Assembly (NCBI RefSeq): GCF_937616625.2
Contig: NC_065571.1
Coordinates: 45,245,651 to 45,309,650 of the forward strand
DNA from: Mercurialis annua
Taxonomy: Eukaryota; Streptophyta; Magnoliopsida; Malpighiales; Euphorbiaceae
Direction of reading: 5' to 3'
Length of the DNA: 64,000 nt
Made by a program: the position numbers and the translations under genes. Positions 12,605-25,600 of the stretch are shown piece after piece (the first letter of the stretch is position 1; each line of letters starts with the position of its first letter). The notes under the pieces were generated by a model. That model ran no database searches and was not told where the DNA came from. It saw nothing but the letters and a program-made list of their open reading frames with translations.

Positions 12605-13692
12605 GAGCTGAATTGGCCTTAATTTCAAAGAAGGTAGGGACTTGAAATTAGATAATGGTTATAATAGTGCCTTTCTGCACATGGAAAGGAAATTCTGACC
12701 TAATTTGGTATATAGAGAATATATGATTTCGATGATTTGTTTGCCTTATTATGAAATTGGAAATTCCGAATTGTGGATTAAGATTTTTAATGTTTCATAA
12801 TCATATCATCCCAGGAAAATATTTGTAGATTTCTATCCAAGTTGCCTCTTATCATACATGTATTAACAAACTGGATTTATTTGAAAAAATGTACCAATGA
12901 GTTTGGCTCAAATGATATAAGCGTTGGACAATAAAATATTAAGTTGTGGGTTCATATCTCCTCAAAAGCGCTTCCCCCTTCCTAATTATCAAAAAGAAAA
13001 GTGTATCTCAACTATCACAATATATTATTTTAATGATCAAACTTTATTTTTTTATTTTAGTCATTAAGTTTTTTTAAAAATTTGGTTACTAGACTTTAAT
13101 TTTCTTTCAATTTAGCTATCAAACTTTTAACTTCTATCCGAATTTTGCTTCTTTTTTTTTGGCATAATTTGGCCAAAAAGAACTCCTTGTTGAATTGAAA
13201 TTATGCACAAGTGCCAAGTTTTTATGGAGACCATACACCATTTCTTGCTTGTTTTGATTTAAACTGCTTTATTACCACTACATGACCATTGAAATCAAAA
13301 ATTCAAGATCTTAAATGAAATAGCAATAACCATTAAAGTCCTGGCATCTTTCGAAGATTAAAAAGTAGTTACTAATACATATAATAATCAATCACCCTGT
13401 GGAAAAAAAATCTAAAGGTCCTACTCATTCACTAGTCTTTAAAAATTAAAATCCAAGTCTATTTTATCACTTTATCTTCAAAAATCATGTAAAAATGCAA
13501 CATAATGTTACAAGAATGATCATTGTTTTTAACTCATTTCCTCTCCCAAAAAGGATCAAATAATGCTGTTCCAAAATTTAACTCCCATTGTGTAAAAATA
13601 AGGGCTGACCTGACCCAATCCAAATAAAAAAATGGGGGCTGACGTCAGACTTTGAATCAAATCTGTTCCGCTTGTTGAAATAACATGCTCAC
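12605..13692. other. 3' flank of the nardilysin-like gene
   Basis: No gene seen. A stretch at 13010-13140 resembles one arm of a degraded MITE but lacks a partner. Confidence 0.4.
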
Positions 13693-16600
13693 TCAGCAAA
13701 AGCTTGGATAATACTCAGATGATGTCTTAAAGGTCAAGAGGTCTCCAATCACCTGCTCGGAATCCCGCACTGTCTCAAATTCTTTTGGGTCCGTGTTGCA
13801 ACCCCAAACCCGAACAACAAGTCTTCTACACTTCGGAGACGATGGCTGCAAATACACTTTGTACCAGTTTATAATGTCATTCTTATTGATGTTTTTCAGT
13901 TCTTCTGCTTCTTTCTCGGAGAAGTCGAACATATACCTGAAAATTAGGTAGTGAGTACACAAACAGCACTAGGAGGGAATATAGATGAGGAAAGGGGGCA
14001 TGAAGTTATTCACATTTTACCAAACAAAGATATGCAAATTTTTCGGTCATTTTACGGGAAAAAGGCATTTTCGTCTTAACTAAATTTTCTCATGCCCTAA
14101 ATTAAACGCAATACAAAAATGGCACAATTAATCTTATGATCTTATTAAAGGATACTTCCATCGAGTGACACTAAAGAGAGGTCAGAACACTAAATTTAGT
14201 TTCGAATTTAGCTACAAATTTAAACTTTACTTCATCCGTAATCGGGGTAAACTAATCTTTGTTGTACTTTTGTTTCGAAAAACTCTTCTAGAATTTAGAA
14301 TTTAAAAGTACAGATCAGGAAATATAATTCCATGAGTGCATGATAATGTGCATCAGACCAAAAGAGTAAGATGATCAAGATGGTTTAAAAAGATGCCATT
14401 TTGCAATAACTCAAAAATCTAGCAGCCTAGTAAGGGTATGATGTATGATATCACTGCACCAATACGTAAAGAAATTTCCTTCTTTCATGATTCAATCCCT
14501 TGTGAAAGTTGATAAGTACCATAAAATTAGTACCTTTTATCAACAATTTGATTCCACAGCCGATTAGTTTCATACTGCAAAGAAGGATCCTTTTCCAGTA
14601 GCTTAGCATTTAACCCACTCCTATAATTCTCGAAAGATGCTTCATCAAGCCCTTCCTGCAATTGCCAATTTATGCATTCATAAATCTGTTATTGGAAGTG
14701 ATTTAAAGCATTTCTGAGAGTAACCTAGACATATAATTTATTAATGTATTGTTACATCACAGCAGCCAAAAGTTAAAAATACGTCGTCATTGAGGTTCAG
14801 AGTGGAATTCAAATAAGTTGAAGCTAAACAAACCACAAAACGATCAACCCAACAAAGTTAGAGGTGGAAAGGGAGAAAGAGAGGATAGTTAAATCCATCA
14901 TGTATAGGAAGAACATAAAGATGAGTGAATGAAAAGATGCGTCTAGAAACGTCAAGAGGCACAAACAAGAGAGAAAATAAGTTGCAAAATATTTTAAAAA
15001 TTATCTCTGGTTGAAATCTCGCCTGCAACATACATAAAAGAGAAGATACGTTTTCTTTTCCCTAAATTTTCCACATTACTGTCTTTCCGTGCACTTTGTT
15101 CGTCCCTTGTTTTTCACCAAAGTGAGTAAAAGTATTGGACTAAGACGATCTAATCAGAAAGAGAATAATTAAATTAACCCATGGTTACTACATTTCCACT
15201 AAATTTATGTGTTCAATACTTTTGGGTTGTCATATAAACTTATTCTTTAAAATTAATCATATTTCAACAGTTTACATTTCTACTTTTTGCATTCAAGTAA
15301 GAAAATCTTACAGCCTACCTTCTGCAGTGTTCTTAGTAGATTAACAATAGAGGAAATGACAAAATAAAAAAAAATACAATGAAAGATCTTACCTACTCTA
15401 CGGTAATTACACCCAATGGTGAAATGTAAAGTTGGTAATAAATTTCAAAATAAAAGTTATACTTCTATTGACCAAGTGTAAAGCATTAAGGACAGGTGTT
15501 ATATATACAATGGTTACATGCAATGGAACTGTTGGAGAATCCCACATCAAAAAATTAAGAGGATGCCTAGTGATTTATAAGTGGAGATTAATGGTACGCG
15601 GTGTAGATAAGATTTTTCCCATGAACAGAATATTGTTAAATTTTACTTGACAATATACAGTCAAGAACATGCACAGAAACTTAGTTATGAATACAAAGAT
15701 GCCTCAACTAAACGCAATTTCCTATGAATATATAAATACCCTTGAGTTCATAAATAACCCTTGAAAGGCAACAATTACTGGAGCAAACTGAAATAGAAAA
15801 GCATGATCTATATGTCAGTAGAATGTAAGCAGAGATGGAGTTCAATGCATACCAATAACTCTTCAAGGCCGTTTATGAAGTTGTCAATTCTATCCTGTAA
15901 GTAAATTGGAGAATATTTGGAAGACTGAATACAGAAACAAAACCCATAAACACGATATGTCACTCTTGGGCTACATTCAACCACATAACCAAGCTGCTCT
16001 TTTGTCCTGCATTGCAAAACAGCTAAAAACTTTTGAGAGAGCAAAATGAAGATATCAATAGTGTTGGTAAGAAAATTTTATTTTATTATTTGAATGCTAG
16101 ATTCTAGCTTAAACTAGTTCCATTGCTTAGTAAAAGGACAAAAGTGGTTACAAATTATACCATCTGTTTTGTTTTTTTGACGTACAAGGAAACGCAAAAA
16201 TGAATGCATATTTCCTTTCAATACTCTCTAGAAACAGAAAAATGTTACCCAATATACGGCTCATTTTTTTGGTAGAGATCCCATAGAATATATGGCTTTC
16301 AATGCATACTTTTGAAATGCTTGAAAATACTTCTAACTTGAGGATGAGCAACATGAAATACTTGACCAAAAACGAACACTCACCTTAACTGATTAAATAG
16401 TGGCTCTTCCACAATTTCATCAAAAAGATCAATCAATGCTTTTAGTTTTACTGATTCTAACCCTGTTTCTGGCTCAATTTGAAAATAAAGCTGCAGTACA
16501 GAACAGAAAGCAAGAGGAAAGAAGATTGTTACAATTAGAAATCAGGATATGAATGTAAAAAGACCTTTCACTAAACTTACAAGAAGTTGATCAATCATCA

Positions 16601-19600
16601 TTACCTCAATTACAGAATTTGTTTCAGACTTATTCTTCACATTGATATCTTTAGCCAAGATGGATCTAGGGGGAAGACATAGCACATTTTCCCCATGCCT
16701 CATGTTGACTGGGAGAGGTTGTATAGAAAAGTTGCTTTTGAATATATTTGACAAGTTCATTGCTTCTTCTTCCAACAAATTGCCATGGCAAAAGCCCTCA
16801 ATGAAAAGCTGCATAATATCAAGAGACATGAATCGTACTTGCATAACAGTTACACTATGTCATATAAACAAATGCTACTCTTCAAGTGAAACAAATATGA
16901 AGACTTAAATGATTGCCGGGACCATGTTCCAGGTATGAATTCATTGACAAAGAGCGTAACATCTCATGAATTCATTGATATTACTTTTTCTCAAACATAA
17001 TCTTTTATTGAAATGCATCTAGTTTTCACTATGAAAAAACACGTCTCATCTTTTCTAAGAGGCATGCAACAGATTTCTGTTGGACTTTCTACGGTTTCAT
17101 GTCAGCAGATTTCTGTTGGACTTTCTGCAGTTTCAGGTCAGTGATGGCAGTGAGAATTCATCAGTAGACTAAGAAGACACTGTATGGCTTAAAAATAACC
17201 TAATTCAAAAGGTGGGACCTTAACCATGACCATAATGTTGTTACACAATCTCTAACAAAATATCAAAATGATAAGAAAAGGTAAAATCATATTTTAAATA
17301 TTAAATTGAGATAAACACTGCTAAATATGTGTGGCAAGAAGTAATTCAGTTTGGTCCACAGTTCAGTCAAGAAGTTACAACACCAAAATGCAGCCGCTTA
17401 GCCTACCTGGGAACGAAGCTCAGGAATAAATTGATTCAGTTCAGCAAGAGACAGGTTGCTTAGAGCACACAGCTTCTCCTCCACATCATAGAAGTTCTTA
17501 CATAGAACTTGAAGTCTCACATATGATGAATGACTTAAAGGCTTCATATTGACGTTCTTTAAGCTTCTCTCCATATTCTCCTTTATAACCTGTAATATTT
17601 ATTTTTAGTATAAAATAGACCAGCAAGATATAACAAACAGAATCACGAATGGAGTCTTGACTTCCATTTGAGCTATGAAAATCAGCATATGTAGATTTAA
17701 ATAAAAGATAGTAGTACCTTAAAACGATCATCGGTTGGTAAAAATGATTTGGCTATCACCAAAACCTTAGACCAAAGAACTAGAACCTTATCGTTAAATC
17801 CATAAACCTTAAACTCTAACATATCTCCAACAAAAGACACAGATGTCTCCAATTTGGCAATGCTGGCCTGTATAAAAAAATTAATACTTTTCTCAGGTGA
17901 AATTTTGAATACAATATGAAAACAACAAGATTGAATGAAAGGTGAAGGTCAGGATGAATCCTCTATAGTATTATCAACTATTCATGAAACATGCCGACAC
18001 TAGTACTTTTTTACTAACTACGTACTCCCTCCGTCCCAACTCGATTGACAGTATTTCCACTTTTCTTGTCCCAAAATTATAGGCAGTCATTTATTACATG
18101 AATGATTAATTGTCATATATATCTTGATTAGTTATAGTAGCATGCGCTAAAAAGAAAAGACAAAAGTTGCTACTACATTAAATAAGGATAAGTGTCATTT
18201 TTATTTATAAATTAACCCGTTGTGCCTAGATAAACGAAGTTTCTTAATACTTGTGTTTGTCCTAAATTGCCTATTAATTTCAGACGGAGGGAGTAATTAT
18301 TATAAAAAGTAAAATCCGAAAAAGTTAATTGAACAATAAGACTAGTAAACCACATAAGAATGGTATCAATTCCTTAAGTACTAGCAGAAATAATTTTTTT
18401 CTGGAGACAGAATGCATTTTTTTTACGCCACCACTCTACATTATAGGCCGACGCATTATAATATTACAAGCTAAAAGCAGTCAATAGCACCAAGCACTCA
18501 AGCTTATTGATTTTCCACTCCATGCAATAATCAATTTTAGAAATAAGTTTACATAAAGATAACTTCCATCTTAAGTAACTATAAATCTGAATGATTTGCA
18601 TGAGATTTTCTCAGAACAAAGAAAGAGCGGCCACTCATTATTATAAAAGCTAAGAATCAAATGTGTTGAAGATGATCAACTAACCTGATATATAATCTCA
18701 TTGAGTTCATCCTTGAGAAGATGAATAAATAGCTCAGTTAAAAGACAGCTAGTCACACTACTGTATGCACCTTTTAAATTGATGCGGAAATATGTATTTG
18801 CACGAGGATGCTTAAAAGTGTTGTCAAGCTTGTACCAGAGCTTCATTAATGGTTCATCAATAATACATCTAGGAGAAGATGAGTTCGCTGTGGTTTCATT
18901 ATCAGCATGAATAGTGAAGTCGCATGGAATAAATTCATTCTTTGAAGGAAGATGCAATGAAACATCAACTTCTGGGGTATTTCTCCACAATTCCATCAGA
19001 TGAGGAGGAATATGTTCCTCAGTATAAGATGAGCCAAACCAAGGTTCATATTGAACATCTGATATCATTTGTGCAGGAGGAAAGGGAAACAAATAGAGTG
19101 AGATCGAGAGCACCAGCATTTTTATAGAAATACAAGTTTCTGTATGTCAAAATACAAGATACAATATATAACAGGTTCACACAGTTCCAGCAGTTGAATC
19201 TTGCATAAACTAGTGAACAATTTATGTACAAATTGATCATATAGATGAAATCACCATTATTTTTGCAACTACCATTAGCCTTAAACTAACTAGTACAGAA
19301 ATCTTGAGGAAGTTGTGTTTTCCCATTTCTAAAATGATCTGGTGTCTGAAATTCTCCAGAACTCATACGTTTTGGAAATGTTTCGGTAAATATTAAAACA
19401 ATCATTTCCGAATAGAAACCATGTTTTCTATAAAAACCTAAAGAGTTACCTACAAAAGAAAAATAAAATTAATTATTCACAAATTTTATTATTCATGGTA
19501 TCCATAATAAATTTTATCTTCTTACTTTTATCGGATTATATTTTACTTTTACTATAGGTTTGTGAAACTTTAAATATTAATTTTAATAATGGTTATGGAA

Positions 19601-22600
19601 TTCAAAGATATCATAAGTTATTATTCATTATGAACTTAAATTTTGAGTATATTTAAACAATTTATTTCATCAATTGTCATAAATGTATTGTAGAGTAATC
19701 CATTTGCATAATAATAAATTCTTTTATAAACAAAATTTAATATGTACACAAGTTAATAATTTTTAATAATTATAAAAATATCTCTATTTTTATTATTCAC
19801 ACGTTTTTTTTACATTTCGTGACTTTGATTTTTTCAAAAATGTCGTTTCCGATGTACATTTTGTGACGTTTCCGTTTTGTGTCATTTACGTTAGGCCTTC
19901 AAGAATACAATTTTTCATCTCATTTTCATGTGCATATGTTTTGCACTTTTGACCAAACTTTTTACTTGAAATATATCAGGTCAACAACTTTAATTAGCAA
20001 CAAAATTACAGAGTAGCGAAGTCTTTTTTTTTTGTCAACAAATTAAAAATGTTATATTAGCTCATAATTGGAAAGATTACCAATTTTTAAAGAAATATAC
20101 ATCAGATTTGGTTGCTAGTCAGTAGATATCACTGATCAAAGTTTAAATCAATAACTCAGTTGGACCAGAGACAGAATCATATCTTATTTTCCAGCAAGAG
20201 ACAGATAGGTATTCCTTGAATACAAGGAATTTGAAATTGGCACAATATTTTTAAAATCTGAACCTTTGCATCTTTTTTTTTTAAATCCAAACCTATTAAT
20301 TGCTGCCAAACTTTCATAATAACTCTCTTTATAAGTTAGACAACATTTTTTAAATTTGGTTATAGTAGATAAAAAAGATAGAAAAGTTTGGATTTTTTTT
20401 TTGAAAGTTTCGGACACAATTGCAAAACAAAACCTTTCAAATTTGAGTAATTGTAAAAATTAAAAGGTTTGGTCGTAATTGATGAAAGACGCAAAGGTTT
20501 GAATTTCAAAAATAGTTTGGCCTTTGAAATTTTATGGATATTACTAAATTTATAGATTTTGAATTCATAAAATGTGAAATCCATGGACTAAGATTCCCCA
20601 TTCGAATTGAATATGAAATCATTGGATTTATAAAGATGAGTTTGGAATAAAAAGATATTAAAACAATTCATCACCTATAAAAAATAATGAATTTCAACTT
20701 TCCTCATAAGAGGTGATCTTAAAAGATGATTTTGGAGGATGATGTACTGGCAAAATCCATGTATTTCACAGCTTTTTATCTTCCAAAAGATTGACTTTGT
20801 CTAGATCTATGAATTTCATAAAATCTATGGATTTTATTCATCTAAAATCCCCCAATCCTAACATAAGTATATGTTAGGCAGCAAGTAAACAACAGATGGG
20901 CATAGCATCACAATGATGCAACTCTTGACATGACAGCATCATACTAAAAAGTTCAATGTTCAATGTTTTGGTTAATTTATAGATAAGTGTTACTCTAGCT
21001 TTCTTCTTTAATCTTAAGCATCTTAAGCAACAAAACATTTACTGAAATTCTTTTGAAAGATGTAAATGAGAAAGAAGCTACCTTGTGACTTAGTGAACGA
21101 CTTCGATACCACATCAATCCTCATGTTTTCCGGAGTAAAGAAACCCAGCAGATGATTTATCATTTTCTCATCCCAAATCTTGTACACATAATCTCCATAA
21201 ATAACATGTTCTGCTGGATAAACAAGCAAATTCTCTGCAATAATGAAGTATGAGTCATAGTTGATAAGAGGAAAGATTGAAAACTCAAAGCCTTTCCAAG
21301 CTATCAAATGAACAAGGAGATAAAAAAAACCAGCACGTTACTTCTTGACCAGTTAAAGCAACAAAAATCAATATCTAACTTCAACATAATCTTCAGTAAG
21401 AAATAAAATCATAACCTATTCAGATAATATGAGAACTATTAGCAGTGACCAAACCCTATAAGGAGCTTCGAGGCCTAGCTGTAACAGATAATTTCGAAAT
21501 AAATCATATATTGAAAATCTTACCAATAGACTGATACTGCCAACTTGTTAGACAAGACTGGAAAAGCTACACCAGATGGACTATATAACAATGAGTTGCA
21601 ACTTGCAGGAAAAAATTAAGTCCTAAACCTCCTAATGACAACTGCAACATGCCAGGACTAGAATAAAACCTAAAAAGATCAGTATCTCAAGTATTATCCA
21701 CCTTGCATAACAGCAACAGACCACTCTTGTTATTGGTACAGCCAGAAGGAATAACCAGTTTAAACTAAAAGGACGATATAACACTCCTAATCAAAGTATG
21801 GGCTTCAATGCTGAAAGTTATTCCAAGTAAATAGGCCCACTGCATATATTTAAATTATTAGGTAAATTTATAGCAAGATGCTATATGATCTGTAATCATA
21901 CGCAAGATTAACCCCAAAGCACCAAGATACTTAATCAGAGACGCAAAATTCAGAAATTGCAAATCAGTGAAGGAACTTTACATGCTGGAATGTGATATCC
22001 GCAAAAATGTGTACAAAGCAAAAGGAAAGGAAAGAGGTAGCAAAATTTAGGCTCCCGGGGTATACAACTAAAATGGCTAGGGAAATTGAGTACATCGTTA
22101 GACAATTGACAAAAACAAAGACACTATTGATGCTTTTATTTGGACAACTTCCCCAGGTTCATATCATTAATATTATCAAGATCCTACCAGAGCACATATG
22201 CCTTTATATGCCTAAAAGATGGAACCAGTTTCCTGTTTAGCATTTTTGGTGCCTTATGTGATGTTGTCTCTAGTGCAAGCTAACCCATGATGCAACTGGG
22301 AAATAAGATCAAGGGCACAGCCAGTTGCACTTGAGGACAAGTGTTTGAATAGGAATATCCCATATCAGTGAGCAAAATAAAGAAATTTAACATAATTTAA
22401 AAGGTCATGAACATGAAATAGATTAAAAGTACTGTATAAGGTAAGCCCGGTAACAGATAAGCTCAAGATTGATGTCTGCATTAAACCAATCTTCCGGGCT
22501 CAAATATCATAAGAGAATTATCTACATGAACCTGGAAGGTAAATTTTACAAGCTATTAAGATGGTACGTTATGCAATTACCATGAATTAAATTCGTCATT

Positions 22601-25600
22601 CTACACAAGAATGAAGCATATTTCAGTCCTTAATTTTCAAATAAGAAAAGGAAAACAATAAAATAAAATAATTAAATTTCTAGTAAGATAACACATGCAT
22701 GAAAAGGAATTGAAACTCAAAAGAAAAATTGTAAAATGACCAAATGATATCTGAGGAGGATCAACACTTTAAGATAATAGCTCGGAGCAAATATACAAAA
22801 GCCAAACCTGCAAGTTCTGCAGCATAATCATCTTGAGGCTGCTCTTCTGCAAATCTGAATTCCATGTTTGCAATATCCTGAAGTTCCTTAAATATCCATT
22901 CTTGTGGAGGAATATTACGTAATAGCTTGAGGTATTGATAGACAAAGGCTATGATTTCATGAATCTGCAGGAAAATATTTAGAAGGAAAACAAAACCAAA
23001 AATCATCAAGATAAAACCAGAACATCTTTTTTATCATTAATAACGGCAGTCAGAGCACCAGCAAAGGTGTGTTCACCACAAGGACTTGGCAGTGCTCTTA
23101 TTAGATTATTATAAGTTGCATCATCAATGTGATAACATGGTCAAGGAGATATTAGTTCTAAAGAAAGGAGAAAGAGGTTACTAGTGAAAGACACAAGATA
23201 TCTTGTAATTCTGTTGAATGTCTACATGTGTTTTTGCATGGTGAGAGAGGTTTTACCTTATCCAAGCCAGAGTCGGTGAGGTGAATGGACATGCCAAAGA
23301 TATAAGCTACCGATGATCGATGCATTCCTTCATCTCCAACCCCAGCAGACAACGAAGTTGCCCACCCTTTTTCTTTGAGAAAGGAATGAATGCTTCCTTT
23401 GCCCTCTGCAAGTAGTTAATTGTGCACTTAAAAAATTAAGCAAAAAGCCATGTATCCAGCTGTATATGAACATGTGAGCATCAGATGGGTAGAAGCATGT
23501 CTAGTGAAACAATCTAAATTACATAGCAGTTGGAGAAATGTATAGCATGAACAATAATTAAACAAATGATTACTGTAGTATAACAGATATAGTACTACAT
23601 GCCTATATAATTATTACAGCTCTTGTATTGTGAAATGATTTCTCAAATTCCTGCCTTAACGATATATAACAGCGGCCTTTTACTTGAGTTCACCCATTCC
23701 TATGTTTTATCATAAACATGTGTTGGCAGATGGATGCATAACAGCAATAATTTATCTTACCATGTCCCAAAAGATGGGCCAAATAATCTTCAGATTTCTT
23801 CAAATAATCTTCACGAAGACATGGCATTGTCCATGTTAAGTCAAGCATGTGAACATCTTTGACTGCCTCTAATCTGTAAAGTGTACCAGCTTTCCAGATA
23901 GGGCCTTGCAGCTCAAATTTGGGCTTTGCCCAAGAACCATTTCTGACATTAGCAAATAATTCTGTAACCCATCCTTCAAGCACGTCAAGGGACTCTGCAT
24001 CATTAGTAACATTATTATTGTTACAGCGAGAAAAATGATATACACCCCATCAGAAACTTCCTCTAAAGTTGTTAACTTTTGCACTTCTACATCAACATAT
24101 AAAAAAAAAAGAATTTGGTGAAAAAGCATAGATGCGAAAAAATGTTTGTTTAGTTGAGAAACTCTGACAGTTAACAATCTATATTTATCTACTATCAAAC
24201 TGTCCCAACACCTCTACTACTGCTACCAGTACCACCCCACTACTACCTCTGACATAATATCTCTTGTGATTTCCACCTTTATCTAAAACACCCCAACTGT
24301 TTAGACTAACTCTATCATTTGGAAACCCAATGATCCATAAAACATATCCTTCTCACTAAATAAATAAATTGTTCCATTAGTGTTAGTTTCATCTTGCGCA
24401 CCTGAGTACATCCCTAACAATTATATTATGGCATACATCTAAATAATTACTAAAATATAGACTCACCTCCTCCAATGACAACCAGCTTCATCAGTCCACC
24501 ATGATAATAATTTTTATACAATGTGAAAATTTGTTCTCGAAGATTTATCCCTTTGTCCATTGCATCAATAAGGCTCTTTTTATTACCTTACAGGCAACCA
24601 AATGAAACTACTCAGTTCACTTATAGAGAAATGTGAATCCCAAAATGAAATGTACCATAAGCAAGCTTACCCCAGTAGAATCTATTAAATGGGTAACTGG
24701 GTTCAGACGTGTGGCATTGCAGTTGTTGGAGGCGGCAAGCATCATTTTGCAAAACCTGGTTAAATTCTATAATCATATTGATACAAGCATACACCATTCA
24801 GTAACAACAAATGTGCATACAACAATAAATTTTGCAGAATCAGGCTAACAGAGACCGAGATCCTTTAAGATGGTCATATGAAATGAGCATAGACTAGTGG
24901 CGCACACCTGAATCGACTGCAAGTACCTCCCGCTCCATGGCTTCAGTTTTCACAAGAGGTGAAACGAAAAACTGAGAAAATCTGATAAAGCAATAAGTAG
25001 TAACATGAATTTCTAGAGCATTTTCTGATCTTTAAAGAAAATTTAACATTGAAACTTACTTAAACAAGAAAGCAAAGTAATATTGTGACTAGCATGTTGA
25101 CGACTATAGCAAGCATAGACAGACATCAAGAAAAGAAGAAACTTTAATTATTCAATACATAAAACAGCATATTTATTAAGATCACAAACACCACAAATGC
25201 ACAACACTATCCATCAATGAGATAATTAAAATGATCTACGTGTTCATGAAGAAAAACAAGTATAATGAAATTACCAAAGATACAGAAAATAAATGTCTCC
25301 CAGCACAATTGTGCTAAAAGTGGGAAAGAGAAACCTATCACAAGACAATAGCATAACCCAGTATCATAAAATAGGCTTGATTCCTTTGCACATACAGTTC
25401 TCGTATGGACATATATAAACAGAGGTGAGGTGACTGTGCCGTTCAGTTCACATGGACAGACACAAACACAGGGTTAGCAAGAACGTGAGCTATCAAATTC
25501 CTATCAGTTGAGAGGAATGCATTTACCTTTTCAAGGCACCGTTAAGATACTCGCGTTTGACTTCAAAATGGTAGCATGTATGCTCAGCTTCTGTGTATGC

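Noticed and set aside
20560..20870. Inverted 'atttcataaaatctatggat' stretches in nardilysin intron 11
   Set aside because: They hint at another MITE, but ends and a duplication could not be defined.
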